A stretch of DNA of 64,000 nucleotides from Rhodovulum sp. P5 (lineage in GTDB: Bacteria > Pseudomonadota > Alphaproteobacteria > Rhodobacterales > Rhodobacteraceae), in contig NZ_CP015039.1 in assembly GCF_002079305.1 (NCBI RefSeq), forward strand, positions 1,819,501 to 1,883,500, in the 5' to 3' direction. Positions 1 to 8,511 of the stretch are shown here, one piece after another. The notes under the pieces were generated by a model. It made no database searches. It had not been told where the DNA came from and saw nothing but the letters and a program-made list of their open reading frames with translations. A program made the translations under genes and the position numbers. Every line of letters starts with the position of its first letter. Position 1 is the stretch's first letter.

Positions 1-2033
1 AACAGCGGCATGAAGATCGTGAACTGACCAAAGCGCAGCCCGTGCTTGCGCAGCGCACCGCGCGCATCCTGATCCAACGCCTTGACGTCATCGGCAACCC
101 GATCGCGCGGCAGGATGCCCAACGCCTCGACCATCTGGAACGCAAAGCCCCGGGGAAGCCCGGTCAGCGTTTCGTCCCGTTGCAGGTTCAGAAGCGGCTC
201 GAACAGGGTGGCGATGCGGCGGTCGATGAAATGCTGCAACCGGCGGCGCACCTTTTCAACGATCTCGGCCCCGGCCTCTTCATCGACGAAGGCCTCGACC
301 ATGGGTTTCAGCGGATCGGCACCCGCAACCAGCTTGCCGACCGCATGTTCGCCCCACATCAGGCCGCCCTGCTCGGTGAAATCAAGCTCGGTATCGGGCG
401 CGTTGTAGAACCGGTCGGCGCGCAGGTGGAATTCCGGAGCCAGCGCCGCCAGAGCGGCCTGGCGCAGCGTTCGGGCCTCATCCGGGCTCGACGTCGAATC
501 CTGTCGGAAGCGGCACCCCTCCAGCCGGCCGACGAATTCTCCCTCGACCGTCACCTCACCCTTGTCGTTCACCTCGGCCACAAGGCCCTCCTTCTGCTTC
601 AACCGGCGGAGCAGCACGCTGGTCCGCCGGTCAACAAATCTTTGCGTCAATGCGCCGTGCAGCGCGTCGGACAGGCGGTCTTCTACAGCGCGGGTAAGCT
701 CACGCCAATGTGATTCATCACTCACCCAGCCGGAGCGCTGCGCGACAAACGTCCAGGTGCGGATATACGCCAGTCGTTTCGACAGTGTGTCAATGTCGCC
801 ATCTGTCCGGTCGATCCGCCTGATCTGACCGGCCAGCCAGTCGTCGGGCACCCGCCCGCCGCCCTGCAGAAACCCGAAGATGCTTTCCAGCATTCCGGTA
901 TGCTCTGCCGTTGAAATCCCGCGAAAATCCGGTATCCGGCAGACATCCCACAGCAGTTTCACATCGCGACCGTCACGCACGCGATCCCGGATTTCGGGCA
1001 ATGCCGACAGGGTCTTCAGCGCATGCAGGTCGTCGACTTCCCGCGCACGGGAAAGCCAGTCATTGCTGGTCCGCGTCTCAAGCGCGGCAATCAGCCGCTC
1101 CGGGCTGCCGAAGTCCAGACGCGAACTGCGCCATTGCAGCTTGCGCACCGGATCGAACCGGTTCTCGACGATGGCCTCGACAACCTCCTCGTCCAGCGGG
1201 CGCGCCTCTCCGGTCACGCCGAAGGTGCCGCTCTGGGTGTGCCGCCCGGCGCGGCCCGCGATCTGCGCCAGTTCGTTCGGCCAGAGCGGGCGCATCCGCC
1301 GCCCGTCGAACTTGGCTAGCGCCGAGAACGCGACATGCTTGATGTCGAGGTTCAGCCCCATCCCGATGGCATCGGTCGCCACCAGGTAATCCACGTCGCC
1401 ATTCTGATAGAGCGCGACCTGCGCGTTCCGTGTCCGCGGGCTGAGCGCCCCCATCACCACGGCGCAGCCGCCCTTTTGCCGACGGATCAGCTCCGCGATG
1501 GCATAGACGTTTTCAACCGAGAAGCCGACGATGGCCGCCCGGGGTGGCATCCGGCTGATCTTTTTCGACCCGGAATAGGACAGGTCGGAAAACCGCTCCC
1601 GCCGCATGAACTGCGCCCGCGGCACCAGCGCGGCAATCGCCCCGCGCATCGTCTCGGCCCCGAGAAACAGCGTCTCGTGCTGGCCGCGGGCGTTCAGCAG
1701 CCGGTCGGTGAAGACATGGCCACGCTCGGGGTCGGCGCAAAGCTGGATTTCATCGACGGCCAGGAAATCGGCGCCGGTGCCGGTCGGCATCGCCTCCACC
1801 GTGCAGACCCAGTATTGCGCCCGGTCGGGCACGATCCGCTCTTCCCCGGTGACCAGCGCCACGCAGGACGGGCCGCGCAGCGCGACGATCCGGTCATAGA
1901 CCTCGCGCGCCAGCAGGCGCAGCGGCAGGCCGATAACCCCCGTCCGGTGGGCCAGCATCCGCTCGATCGCATAGTGGGTCTTACCGGTGTTCGTGGGCCC
2001 GAGGACCGCCGTGACCCTCGACTGCTCCGCCAT
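1..2033 (-). CDS. SUV3-like superfamily 2 helicase (3' end beyond left edge)
   Basis: Predicted ATP-dependent RNA/DNA helicase resembling mitochondrial SUV3, a type common in Rhodobacterales. About 677 N-terminal codons are present and the frame is still open at base 1. The ATG at 2033 gives a P-loop GPTNTGKT at residues 12-19 and a Walker B box VDEIQ at 93-97. A helicase C-terminal motif VATDAIGMGLN follows, and the frame leaves the window in HGLRFGQFTIF, a stretch I associate with this family. The gene lies 24 nt downstream of a TPR-protein gene on the same strand, so co-transcription is likely. Helicase activity follows from the motifs; a role in RNA turnover is inferred from SUV3 only. 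The opposite-strand frames here are shadows. Confidence 0.88.
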   Translation of the reverse strand, partial: MAEQSRVTAVLGPTNTGKTHYAIERMLAHRTGVIGLPLRLLAREVYDRIVALRGPSCVALVTGEERIVPDRAQYWVCTVEAMPTGTGADFLAVDEIQLCADPERGHVFTDRLLNARGQHETLFLGAETMRGAIAALVPRAQFMRRERFSDLSYSGSKKISRMPPRAAIVGFSVENVYAIAELIRRQKGGCAVVMGALSPRTRNAQVALYQNGDVDYLVATDAIGMGLNLDIKHVAFSALAKFDGRRMRPLWPNELAQIAGRAGRHTQSGTFGVTGEARPLDEEVVEAIVENRFDPVRKLQWRSSRLDFGSPERLIAALETRTSNDWLSRAREVDDLHALKTLSALPEIRDRVRDGRDVKLLWDVCRIPDFRGISTAEHTGMLESIFGFLQGGGRVPDDWLAGQIRRIDRTDGDIDTLSKRLAYIRTWTFVAQRSGWVSDESHWRELTRAVEDRLSDALHGALTQRFVDRRTSVLLRRLKQKEGLVAEVNDKGEVTVEGEFVGRLEGCRFRQDSTSSPDEARTLRQAALAALAPEFHLRADRFYNAPDTELDFTEQGGLMWGEHAVGKLVAGADPLKPMVEAFVDEEAGAEIVEKVRRRLQHFIDRRIATLFEPLLNLQRDETLTGLPRGFAFQMVEALGILPRDRVADDVKALDQDARGALRKHGLRFGQFTIFMPL

Positions 2034-2057
2034 GGCTTGCCTCTTTGGCCGCGTGTC

Positions 2058-2612
2058 TTACAGCGTCTGGCCCGAGGTGAGGCGTTCCAGCCGCGTCACG
2101 GCGTCTTCTAGGTCAGGATCATGGGGATGTATAGCGCGCGCAGCCTCGAACGCGCGCAGCGCGTCATCGTAGCGCCCCACTTCCTCAAGGATTGCACCAA
2201 GGCCGGACAGCGCCCCGAAATGCGACGGGTTCAGCGCCAGCGTGCGCTCCAGATCGGCCATCGCGGGGCCATAGCGCCCGGATCTGAAGAACGCGAGAGC
2301 ACGGACATTGAACCCCTCGGCGAAATCGGGGGCATGGTCGGTCAGCGCCGTCAGATGCGCGATTGCGGTGTCGAAATCGCTTTCCTCCACCGCGTCGCGC
2401 CCCCGCTTCAGCAACAGATCGGCAGACGGAGAGCCGGACCTGGACCATTCCGACCAGATCGCGTTTTCGACATTCTTCCAGTTCGGCAGATCGGGGCGCT
2501 GCAATTCCTGCAACAACTCGGCCGCGCGGTCGTCCGCGGCCAGCGCAGGGCCCGACCACATCAGGCAAATTCCCGCAAGCCCAGCATTGAGAAGTGATCG
2601 GAATGTACCCAT
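2058..2612 (-). CDS. secreted TPR-repeat protein
   Basis: 184-residue protein if the ATG at 2612 is used. Residues 1-25 form a signal peptide ending in PALA, so a periplasmic location is likely. Residues about 85-155 contain tandem tetratricopeptide repeats (for example DFAEGFNVRALAFFRSGRY and a following repeat with GALSGLGAILEEVGRYDDAL), which usually mediate protein-protein contacts. An in-frame ATG at 2627 adds only MLILV; neither start has a clear Shine-Dalgarno. The open frame continues up to 2966, but that part is antisense to the SCP2 gene and is not protein-like. The gene is divergent from the SCP2 gene and just upstream of the helicase gene. The partner is unknown. Confidence 0.75.
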   Translation of the reverse strand: MGTFRSLLNAGLAGICLMWSGPALAADDRAAELLQELQRPDLPNWKNVENAIWSEWSRSGSPSADLLLKRGRDAVEESDFDTAIAHLTALTDHAPDFAEGFNVRALAFFRSGRYGPAMADLERTLALNPSHFGALSGLGAILEEVGRYDDALRAFEAARAIHPHDPDLEDAVTRLERLTSGQTL

Positions 2613-2682
2613 AACAAGGATCAGCATAGCACCGGCTGCGCAAAAGGCGACAGCCCCGCAATCACAATTCGGAGGACGAGGC

Positions 2683-2970
2683 ATGAGCGAAACCATCGAC
2701 AAGGTTGTCGAGATCATGGGCGGGAAAGTCGGCCCCGGCTTCGACGGCATCGCGAAATTCGTGATCGAGGACGAAGGCGCGGTGATCGTGGATTGCGACG
2801 GGGTCCGCGCCGGCGATGACGAGGCCGATGTGACACTGACCGCCACGCTCGACACCTTCCGCGACATGCTGGAGGGGGATTTGAACCCGACCGCCGCCTT
2901 CATGACCGGCAAGCTGAAGGTCGACGGCGACATGGGCAAGGCGATGGCACTGGCACAGGTCTTCACCTGA
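2683..2970 (+). CDS. SCP2 sterol-binding domain protein
   Basis: 95-residue single-domain protein of the SCP2 sterol-carrier fold. The sequence shows the characteristic ending in which a hydrophobic segment FMTGKLKVDGD precedes a short helix MGKAMALAQVF. A GGAGG ribosome site lies 7 nt before the ATG at 2683. It has no signal peptide, so it is cytoplasmic. The stop is only 4 nt before the alpha/beta hydrolase start, which suggests a two-gene operon dealing with lipids. The ligand is not predictable. It is distinct from the SCP2-like UbiT encoded at 12577-13113. Confidence 0.85.
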   Translation: MSETIDKVVEIMGGKVGPGFDGIAKFVIEDEGAVIVDCDGVRAGDDEADVTLTATLDTFRDMLEGDLNPTAAFMTGKLKVDGDMGKAMALAQVFT

Positions 2971-2974
2971 CGCG

Positions 2975-3940
2975 ATGAAGGCGGCCCCGCTTTACCACGA
3001 CATCAGCGAAGGCCCCGACGACGGCGCCGCCTTCTGGATCACCACGGGCGACGATGTCCGCCTGCGGATCGCGGTCTGGGGCATGGGCGCTGCCAACGGT
3101 ACCGTGCTGCTGTTCCCCGGCCGCACGGAATACGCCGAGAAATACGGCCGCGCGGCGCACCAGTTCCGGGATCGCGGCTTTGCCACCGTGGTCGTGGACT
3201 GGCGCGGGCAGGGTCTGGCGGACCGCCTGCACAGGGACCCGACGCTTGGCCATGTGGACCGCTTTACCGCCTATCAACGCGACGTCGCGGCGGTTGTGGC
3301 CGCGGCGGGGCGGCTGGGACTGCCGACGCCGCTTTACCTTGTGGCGCATTCCATGGGTGGGGCCATTGGTCTGCGGGCCTTGCATGAAGGGTTGGGCGTC
3401 AGCGCGGCGGTCTTCTCTGCCCCGATGTGGGGCATCGCGATCCCGCGCCTGATGCGGCCCGCGGCCTGGACGATCAGCGCGATCAGCCGCCCCTTGGGCC
3501 TTGGAACCCGCTTTACCCCCGGCACCGGGGGCAACACCTATCTGGTCGCCAACAATTTCGACGAAAACGACCTGACCGGCGATCCGGAGATGTTCGGATA
3601 TATGCGCAATCAGGTCATCGCCCGGCCGGAACTGACGATCAGCGGGCCAAGCCTTGCATGGCTGCACGAGGCGCTGACCGAAATCCGCACCCTCACCCGG
3701 CGCAGACCGCCCGCATTGCCGACCCTGACCTATCTTGGGACGGATGAGCGGATCGTCTGCCCCAACGCGATCCACGGGCATATGCAGGACTGGCGGCACG
3801 GCGCGCTGCAGGTGATCGAGGGCGCCCGGCACGAGGTCCTGATGGAAGGCCCCGAGATCCGCGCCCGGGTCTTCGACGAGATCGCGGAACATTTCGCCCG
3901 ACATCGGGAAACGCCCGAGAAAATAAGACTCCACGGTTGA
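2975..3940 (+). CDS. alpha/beta hydrolase, lysophospholipase-like
   Basis: 321-residue alpha/beta hydrolase of the monoacylglycerol lipase/lysophospholipase (PldB) type. The nucleophile elbow AHSMGG places Ser126; Asp257 (in LGTDERI) and His286 (in GARHEV) complete a plausible triad. The usual VVVDWRGQG motif lies at 72-80. There is no signal peptide. It follows the SCP2 gene by 4 nt and probably shares its transcript. The last codons, after the Thr-Pro-Glu-Lys stretch, are unusually AT-rich, and the preceding 52 bases have a diverged second copy at 4781-4832 beyond the next gene. The original 3' end may therefore have been altered. Substrate unknown. Confidence 0.87.
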   Translation: MKAAPLYHDISEGPDDGAAFWITTGDDVRLRIAVWGMGAANGTVLLFPGRTEYAEKYGRAAHQFRDRGFATVVVDWRGQGLADRLHRDPTLGHVDRFTAYQRDVAAVVAAAGRLGLPTPLYLVAHSMGGAIGLRALHEGLGVSAAVFSAPMWGIAIPRLMRPAAWTISAISRPLGLGTRFTPGTGGNTYLVANNFDENDLTGDPEMFGYMRNQVIARPELTISGPSLAWLHEALTEIRTLTRRRPPALPTLTYLGTDERIVCPNAIHGHMQDWRHGALQVIEGARHEVLMEGPEIRARVFDEIAEHFARHRETPEKIRLHG

Positions 3941-4190
3941 TGGGCATCCGAACGACATGGGGTCGTGCGGATAAACCGGAAGAACGGGCGCCTGCCCCAA
4001 CGCGGGCCTATCCTTCGAATACACCACGGCAAAGATCGCTGGATCCGATGTAGGCTTGCGGTCTTGCCCCAGAGCATTTGCAGGCGAAAATGGCGGCACG
4101 CCTCCCTGAAGCTCGGCACAAACATTGGAGCAAATCTATATAAATGCTAAGTATCACCCATTCAGAAACACCGGGATGGATACCAGCGGC

Positions 4191-4757
4191 ATGAAAATGC
4201 TCTTGAATGGAAGCGCGATTGCGGCGGTTGTGACACTTGCGGGTGCTGCCCATGCGGCCACCTATTCGGTCGATCACGACGGGCCCACCATCGATATTTT
4301 CGGCACCATCGAATTCACCGGAACGGGAACGTACACGCTTGACGCATTCGGCGCTGCGCTTGGCGGATATTCGTTCACCGCATCGAACAACGGCACCCTT
4401 GCCTATCTGTTCACCGACGCAAATAGCAGCATGGGCGGTGGCATCGGCTCCGAAATCACGGTCGAAGTCACGGCAAGCCAGATTCTCCTATGGACGACGA
4501 ACACCGCACGTTACGAGCTTGATGGTTTTTTCGTGATGGCCGACGTGATAACCGACGGGTCGAGAGAGAACCTCCGCCTGTCGACGACCGAACTGGGGTA
4601 TCGCACGCCCGACCGCGATACGATCGTCTTCGAAGCCGCAACCGTGCCTTTTGTCCTGGCCGAAATCGACACGCCCACGGTTCCCATTCCGGCAAGCTTG
4701 CCTATCCTCGCGTTCGGCCTGGGAATGCTGACAGTTGCAGGACGCCGCACAGCCTGA
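4191..4757 (+). CDS. VPLPA-CTERM sorting-domain surface protein
   Basis: About 188 residues from the ATG at 4191; an ATG at 4176 adds five residues and neither has a strong ribosome site. The N-terminus is a signal peptide ending AHAA. The C-terminus has the tripartite sorting signal VPIPASLPILAF, then a transmembrane stretch, then GRRTA. This matches the VPLPA-CTERM class processed by exosortase/archaeosortase-like enzymes. The mature part is beta-rich, full of Thr, Gly and Ser, and resembles no enzyme. Base composition is lower in G+C than its neighbours. It stands alone, with 250 nt upstream and a duplicated fragment of the previous gene downstream, which suggests insertion. Function unknown; extracellular matrix or envelope role inferred. 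Confidence 0.72.
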   Translation: MKMLLNGSAIAAVVTLAGAAHAATYSVDHDGPTIDIFGTIEFTGTGTYTLDAFGAALGGYSFTASNNGTLAYLFTDANSSMGGGIGSEITVEVTASQILLWTTNTARYELDGFFVMADVITDGSRENLRLSTTELGYRTPDRDTIVFEAATVPFVLAEIDTPTVPIPASLPILAFGLGMLTVAGRRTA

Positions 4758-4780
4758 GGCCCGGCCCGGAAGCCAGCCTT

Positions 4781-4843
4781 CGGGTCTTCGGTGACATCGC
4801 GGACCATGTCGCCCGACACCGGAAAGCGCCCGCGTCGGACTGA
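4781..4843 (+). pseudogene. duplicated 3'-end fragment of the alpha/beta hydrolase gene
   Basis: Bases 4781-4832 match 3866-3917, the 3' part of the hydrolase gene, at 44 of 52 positions without gaps. The fragment still reads in frame (VFGDIADHVARHRKAP) to a TGA at 4841-4843 and keeps conservative replacements relative to the intact copy (VFDEIAEHFARHRETP). It has no start of its own. It brackets the VPLPA-CTERM gene together with the intact hydrolase end. It may be the tail of a former tandem paralogue, or the original hydrolase end displaced by insertion. Confidence 0.7.
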
Positions 4844-4863
4844 ACCGCCGGCGCGGACGCGGC

Positions 4864-5793
4864 CTAGCCCTGCGCCACCAGCCGATCCCGCGGCGGATGC
4901 CCGTTGAGCGTGTCGATCAGGTTCTGCGCGGCCATCATGCCCATCTGCCGGAAGGCCCGCGGGCTGAGCGCTGCGGCATGGGGCGAGAAAAGTGCGTTTT
5001 CCAGCCCGAAAAGCGGATGATCGGACGGGGGCGGCTCCGCCTCGAACACATCGAGGCCAATGCCGCCCAGCCGGGATGCCGCTTGGGTCAACGCGTTCTC
5101 ATCCACCACGCCGCCCCGCCCGGTGTTCAGCACGATCGCCCCCGCTGGCAACAGCGCCAGTTCCGCCGCCCCGATCAGCCCCCGCGTCTCGGGCGTCAGC
5201 GGCAGATGCAGGCTCAGCACATCCGCCCGGGGCAAGGCCGCCCGCAGGTCCCGCACGACCTCAAATCCGATCTCCTCGGCCGTATGCCGACGGTGCCAGA
5301 CGGTCACATTCATCCCGAACGCCTTGGCCAACTGCGCCACCCGGCGGCCAATGGCCCCGAAGCCCGCGATCAGCAACCGCCGCCCCTCCAGATCCTGCGG
5401 CACCAGGGCCCCGGCGCCTGCAAACCCGGTCCGCGCCGACCGGTCCATCGCCACGACGCGGCGCGACAGCGCCAGCATCATCATCAACGTATGCTCGGCC
5501 ACCGCCCCGGCATTGGCGCCTGGCGTGTTCGTCACGACGATCCCGCGGGCCAGAGCCTCTGCTACCGGAATGTTGTCCACCCCGACCCCGTGCTTGGAGA
5601 TCGTCTTGAGACCCGGCGCGGCGTCCAGCCACGCAACATCAAGCCGCGCGGTCCGCACCAGCCACGCCCGCGCCGCCATCAGGCCCGGCAATGGGTCCGC
5701 CATTTCCCAGCCCTTGCCGACATTCAGCCCCGCACCCTGCAACAGCGCCAGCGCGTCGTCATGGATCGGCTCTGTCAGATGCACATCGGTCAT
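4864..5793 (-). CDS. D-isomer-specific 2-hydroxyacid dehydrogenase
   Basis: 309-residue NAD(P)-dependent dehydrogenase of the phosphoglycerate dehydrogenase/hydroxypyruvate reductase superfamily. The Rossmann motif GFGAIG lies at 144-149. The substrate loop ISKHGVGVDNI, the catalytic Arg in NTGRGGVVDE, a Glu in FEAEPP and the catalytic His in SPHAAA are all present. The start at 5793 is chosen because the protein aligns from MTDVHL; the frame extends to 5829 without family-like residues. It is divergent from the exonuclease gene, with 71 nt between the starts. The exact substrate (glycerate, lactate or similar) cannot be read from the sequence. Confidence 0.88.
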   Translation of the reverse strand: MTDVHLTEPIHDDALALLQGAGLNVGKGWEMADPLPGLMAARAWLVRTARLDVAWLDAAPGLKTISKHGVGVDNIPVAEALARGIVVTNTPGANAGAVAEHTLMMMLALSRRVVAMDRSARTGFAGAGALVPQDLEGRRLLIAGFGAIGRRVAQLAKAFGMNVTVWHRRHTAEEIGFEVVRDLRAALPRADVLSLHLPLTPETRGLIGAAELALLPAGAIVLNTGRGGVVDENALTQAASRLGGIGLDVFEAEPPPSDHPLFGLENALFSPHAAALSPRAFRQMGMMAAQNLIDTLNGHPPRDRLVAQG

Positions 5794-5864
5794 GGCGTGA
5801 TCATGGGCATGGGGCAGGCCCGTTTGCAATGGCTGCCGCCGCAGGCCGGCCTATACTTCCCCGC

Positions 5865-6872
5865 ATGGGCGTGCTGACCTTCACAGACCGGGGCATCTAT
5901 TGCCCGGCGGGCGATTTCCATATCGACCCTTGGGCGCCGGTGGACCGGGCGCTGATTACCCACGGCCATGCCGACCATGCCCGCCCCGGTCATCGTGCCT
6001 ATCTGGCCACAGCGGCGGCCGCCCCGGTGATGCGGCATCGGCTGGGCGATATATCGCTGGACACCGTCGCCTTTGGCGAAGCCCGGCAGATCGGCGATAC
6101 GACGGTCTCGTTCCACCCCGCCGGCCATGTGCCCGGCTCTGCCCAGATCCGCGTGGAACATAGGGGCAAGGTCTGGGTGGTTTCCGGCGACTACAAGCTG
6201 ACAGAGGACGGGCTGTCAGAGCCGTTCGAGCCTGTCGCCTGCCACGCCTTCATCAGCGAATGCACCTTTGGCCTGCCGATCTTCAAATGGGCCCCGCAGG
6301 GCGCGGTGATGGCCGAAATCAACGACTGGTGGGCCGGCAATGCGCACGCGGGCCGCTTTACCCTTCTGGGCGCCTATGCCCTTGGCAAGGCGCAGCGACT
6401 TCTGGCGGGCGTCGATGCCAGGATAGGCCCGATCCTGACCCATGGCGCGGTAGAGGCGACCTGCGCGGTGATGCGCGCACAGGGCATCGCGCTGCCCCCG
6501 ACCGTTCCGGTCACGCCCGACACCGACCTACAGGCGCATCCCGGCGCGCTGGTCCTTGTCCCGCCTTCTGCCCTTGGCGCACCGTGGGCGCGGCGGTTCC
6601 GCCCGGCCGCGACCGGCGTGGCCTCGGGCTGGATGGCGCTCCGCGGGGTGCGGCGGCGGCGTGCGGTCGACCGGGGGTTCATCCTCTCCGACCACGCGGA
6701 CTGGCCCGACCTGAATACCGCGATCCGGGAAACCGGGGCGGAGAAGGTCTTTGTCACCCATGGCTACACCGCCCCGTTCCGGCACTGGCTGGCCGAACAG
6801 GGATACGACGCGCACATCGTCGAGACGGCCTTTCAAGGCGAGAACCTAGAGACAGCCGAGGACGCGCCATGA
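5865..6872 (+). CDS. ligase-associated DNA exonuclease (metallo-beta-lactamase fold)
   Basis: 335-residue nuclease of the metallo-beta-lactamase/beta-CASP superfamily of the type found beside bacterial ATP-dependent ligases. The metal motif HGHADH lies at residues 33-38, and later histidines occur in FVTHGYT and LSDHADW. The ATG at 5865 starts the conserved part; the frame continues upstream into antisense sequence. Its stop overlaps the ligase start by 4 nt (ATGA), indicating translational coupling. In other bacteria this nuclease (Lexo) and ligase work with an Lhr helicase and a metallophosphoesterase in DNA repair. Those two partners are not adjacent here. Confidence 0.88.
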   Translation: MGVLTFTDRGIYCPAGDFHIDPWAPVDRALITHGHADHARPGHRAYLATAAAAPVMRHRLGDISLDTVAFGEARQIGDTTVSFHPAGHVPGSAQIRVEHRGKVWVVSGDYKLTEDGLSEPFEPVACHAFISECTFGLPIFKWAPQGAVMAEINDWWAGNAHAGRFTLLGAYALGKAQRLLAGVDARIGPILTHGAVEATCAVMRAQGIALPPTVPVTPDTDLQAHPGALVLVPPSALGAPWARRFRPAATGVASGWMALRGVRRRRAVDRGFILSDHADWPDLNTAIRETGAEKVFVTHGYTAPFRHWLAEQGYDAHIVETAFQGENLETAEDAP

Positions 6873-8452
6873 AACGGTTCGCGGCCCTCTTCTCCGCACT
6901 CGACGGCACCACGAAAACCAACCCCAAGGTCGAGGCGCTGGCCGCCTATTTCGCCGAAGCGCCGGAGGACGACCGGTTGTGGACCGTCGCACTTCTGTCC
7001 GGCCGCCGCCCGAAACGCGCCGTCACCACCACCCGGCTGCGCGAATGGGCGGCGGAGCGGGCGGGCATACCCCTTTGGCTGTTCGAAGAATGCTATCCCG
7101 TGGTCGGCGACCTGGCAGAGACCATCGCGCTCTTGCTGCCGCCCGCCGCGGGGCAAAGCACCGCGCGGCTGTCGGACTGGATGCAGGCCATCCGCGATCT
7201 GGCCACGGTCGAGGAACCCGCGCGCAAGGCCCGTATCCTTGAGGCATGGGACAGCCTGAACGGCACGGAGAGGTTCCTGTTCAACAAGCTGATCACCGGC
7301 GGCTTTCGCGTGGGCGTCAGCCAGAAGCTGATGACCCGCGCGCTGGCCCGCGCGACCGGGATCGAAGAGACCGAACTCGCCCATCGCCTGATGGGCGACT
7401 GGACACCGGCCACGACCACATGGGGCCAGTTGATCGAGGCGCCCGACCCCGACGCCCGCAAGGCGACGCCCTATCCCTTCTACCTCGCCTATCAGCTTGA
7501 GGACGCGCCAGAGGCCCTTGGCCCGCCCTCCGACTGGTTCGCCGAATACAAGTGGGACGGCATCCGGGGGCAACTGGTGGTGCGGGGCGGCGCGCATTTC
7601 GTCTGGTCCCGCGGCGAGGAACTGATGACCGACCGCTTCCCCGACCTTGCGCCCGCCCGCGATTTCCTGCCCGAGGGCACGGTGCTGGATGGCGAGATCC
7701 TCGCCTGGGCCGACGACCGCCCCCTGCCCTTCGCCGCCCTGCAAAAGCGGATCACCCGCAAGACCGTGCCGAAGAAACTGCTGGCCGAGGCGCCTGTGGT
7801 ATTCCGCGCCTATGACCTGCTGGAGGCCGACGGGCAGGACATCCGGCAAACGCCGCTGGCCGACAGGCGCGCGCGGATGGAGGCGATCCTTGGCGACGTG
7901 CCCGCCACCGCCCCCCTGTCCCCGTCGCCGCTGTTGCCCTTCGATGACTGGGCGCAGTTGGTGGCGTTACGCGGCGGCGCGCGAAAGATCGGGGCCGAGG
8001 GTGTCATGCTGAAACGCAAGGCCGCGCCCTATCTTTCAGGTCGGAAGAAAGGCGACTGGTGGAAATGGAAGCTCGCCCCCCTGACGGTGGACGCGGTGAT
8101 GATCTATGCGCAGGCGGGGCACGGGCGGCGCGCGACGCTGTATACCGATTTCACCTTCGCGGTGTGGGACGGTGACGAACTGGTGCCCTTCACCAAGGCC
8201 TATTCCGGCCTGACCGATGCGGAGTTTCGCGAAATCACCGCCTGGGTGCGCAAAAACACGCTGCAACGCTTCGGCCCGGTGCGGCAGGTCAAACCGGAGC
8301 ATGTGTTCGAGATCGCGTTTGAAGGCATCCAGGAAAGCCCCCGGCACAAATCCGGCATCGCGCTGCGGTTTCCCCGGATGGCCCGCTGGCGCCGCGACAA
8401 GCCGGTGGCAGAGGCGAACACGCTTGAGGATTTGAAGGCGCTGCTGGGGTGA
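6869..8452 (+). CDS. ATP-dependent DNA ligase
   Basis: 527-residue ATP-dependent ligase. The nucleotidyltransferase motif EYKWDG places the adenylated Lys at 228, and GTVLDGEILAW and EGVMLKRKAAPY are later motifs. An N-terminal DNA-binding domain precedes the catalytic core and an OB-fold domain follows, as in family members of about 520-550 residues. The start at 6869 overlaps the exonuclease stop by 4 nt. It presumably seals nicks after processing by the partner nuclease; the replicative NAD-dependent LigA would be encoded elsewhere. Confidence 0.92.
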   Translation: MKRFAALFSALDGTTKTNPKVEALAAYFAEAPEDDRLWTVALLSGRRPKRAVTTTRLREWAAERAGIPLWLFEECYPVVGDLAETIALLLPPAAGQSTARLSDWMQAIRDLATVEEPARKARILEAWDSLNGTERFLFNKLITGGFRVGVSQKLMTRALARATGIEETELAHRLMGDWTPATTTWGQLIEAPDPDARKATPYPFYLAYQLEDAPEALGPPSDWFAEYKWDGIRGQLVVRGGAHFVWSRGEELMTDRFPDLAPARDFLPEGTVLDGEILAWADDRPLPFAALQKRITRKTVPKKLLAEAPVVFRAYDLLEADGQDIRQTPLADRRARMEAILGDVPATAPLSPSPLLPFDDWAQLVALRGGARKIGAEGVMLKRKAAPYLSGRKKGDWWKWKLAPLTVDAVMIYAQAGHGRRATLYTDFTFAVWDGDELVPFTKAYSGLTDAEFREITAWVRKNTLQRFGPVRQVKPEHVFEIAFEGIQESPRHKSGIALRFPRMARWRRDKPVAEANTLEDLKALLG

Positions 8453-8511
8453 CCTCCCCCTGCGCCAAGGCGATGCCCGCGCCGGATTCTTGGGTCGGCC
8501 GCCCGGATACT

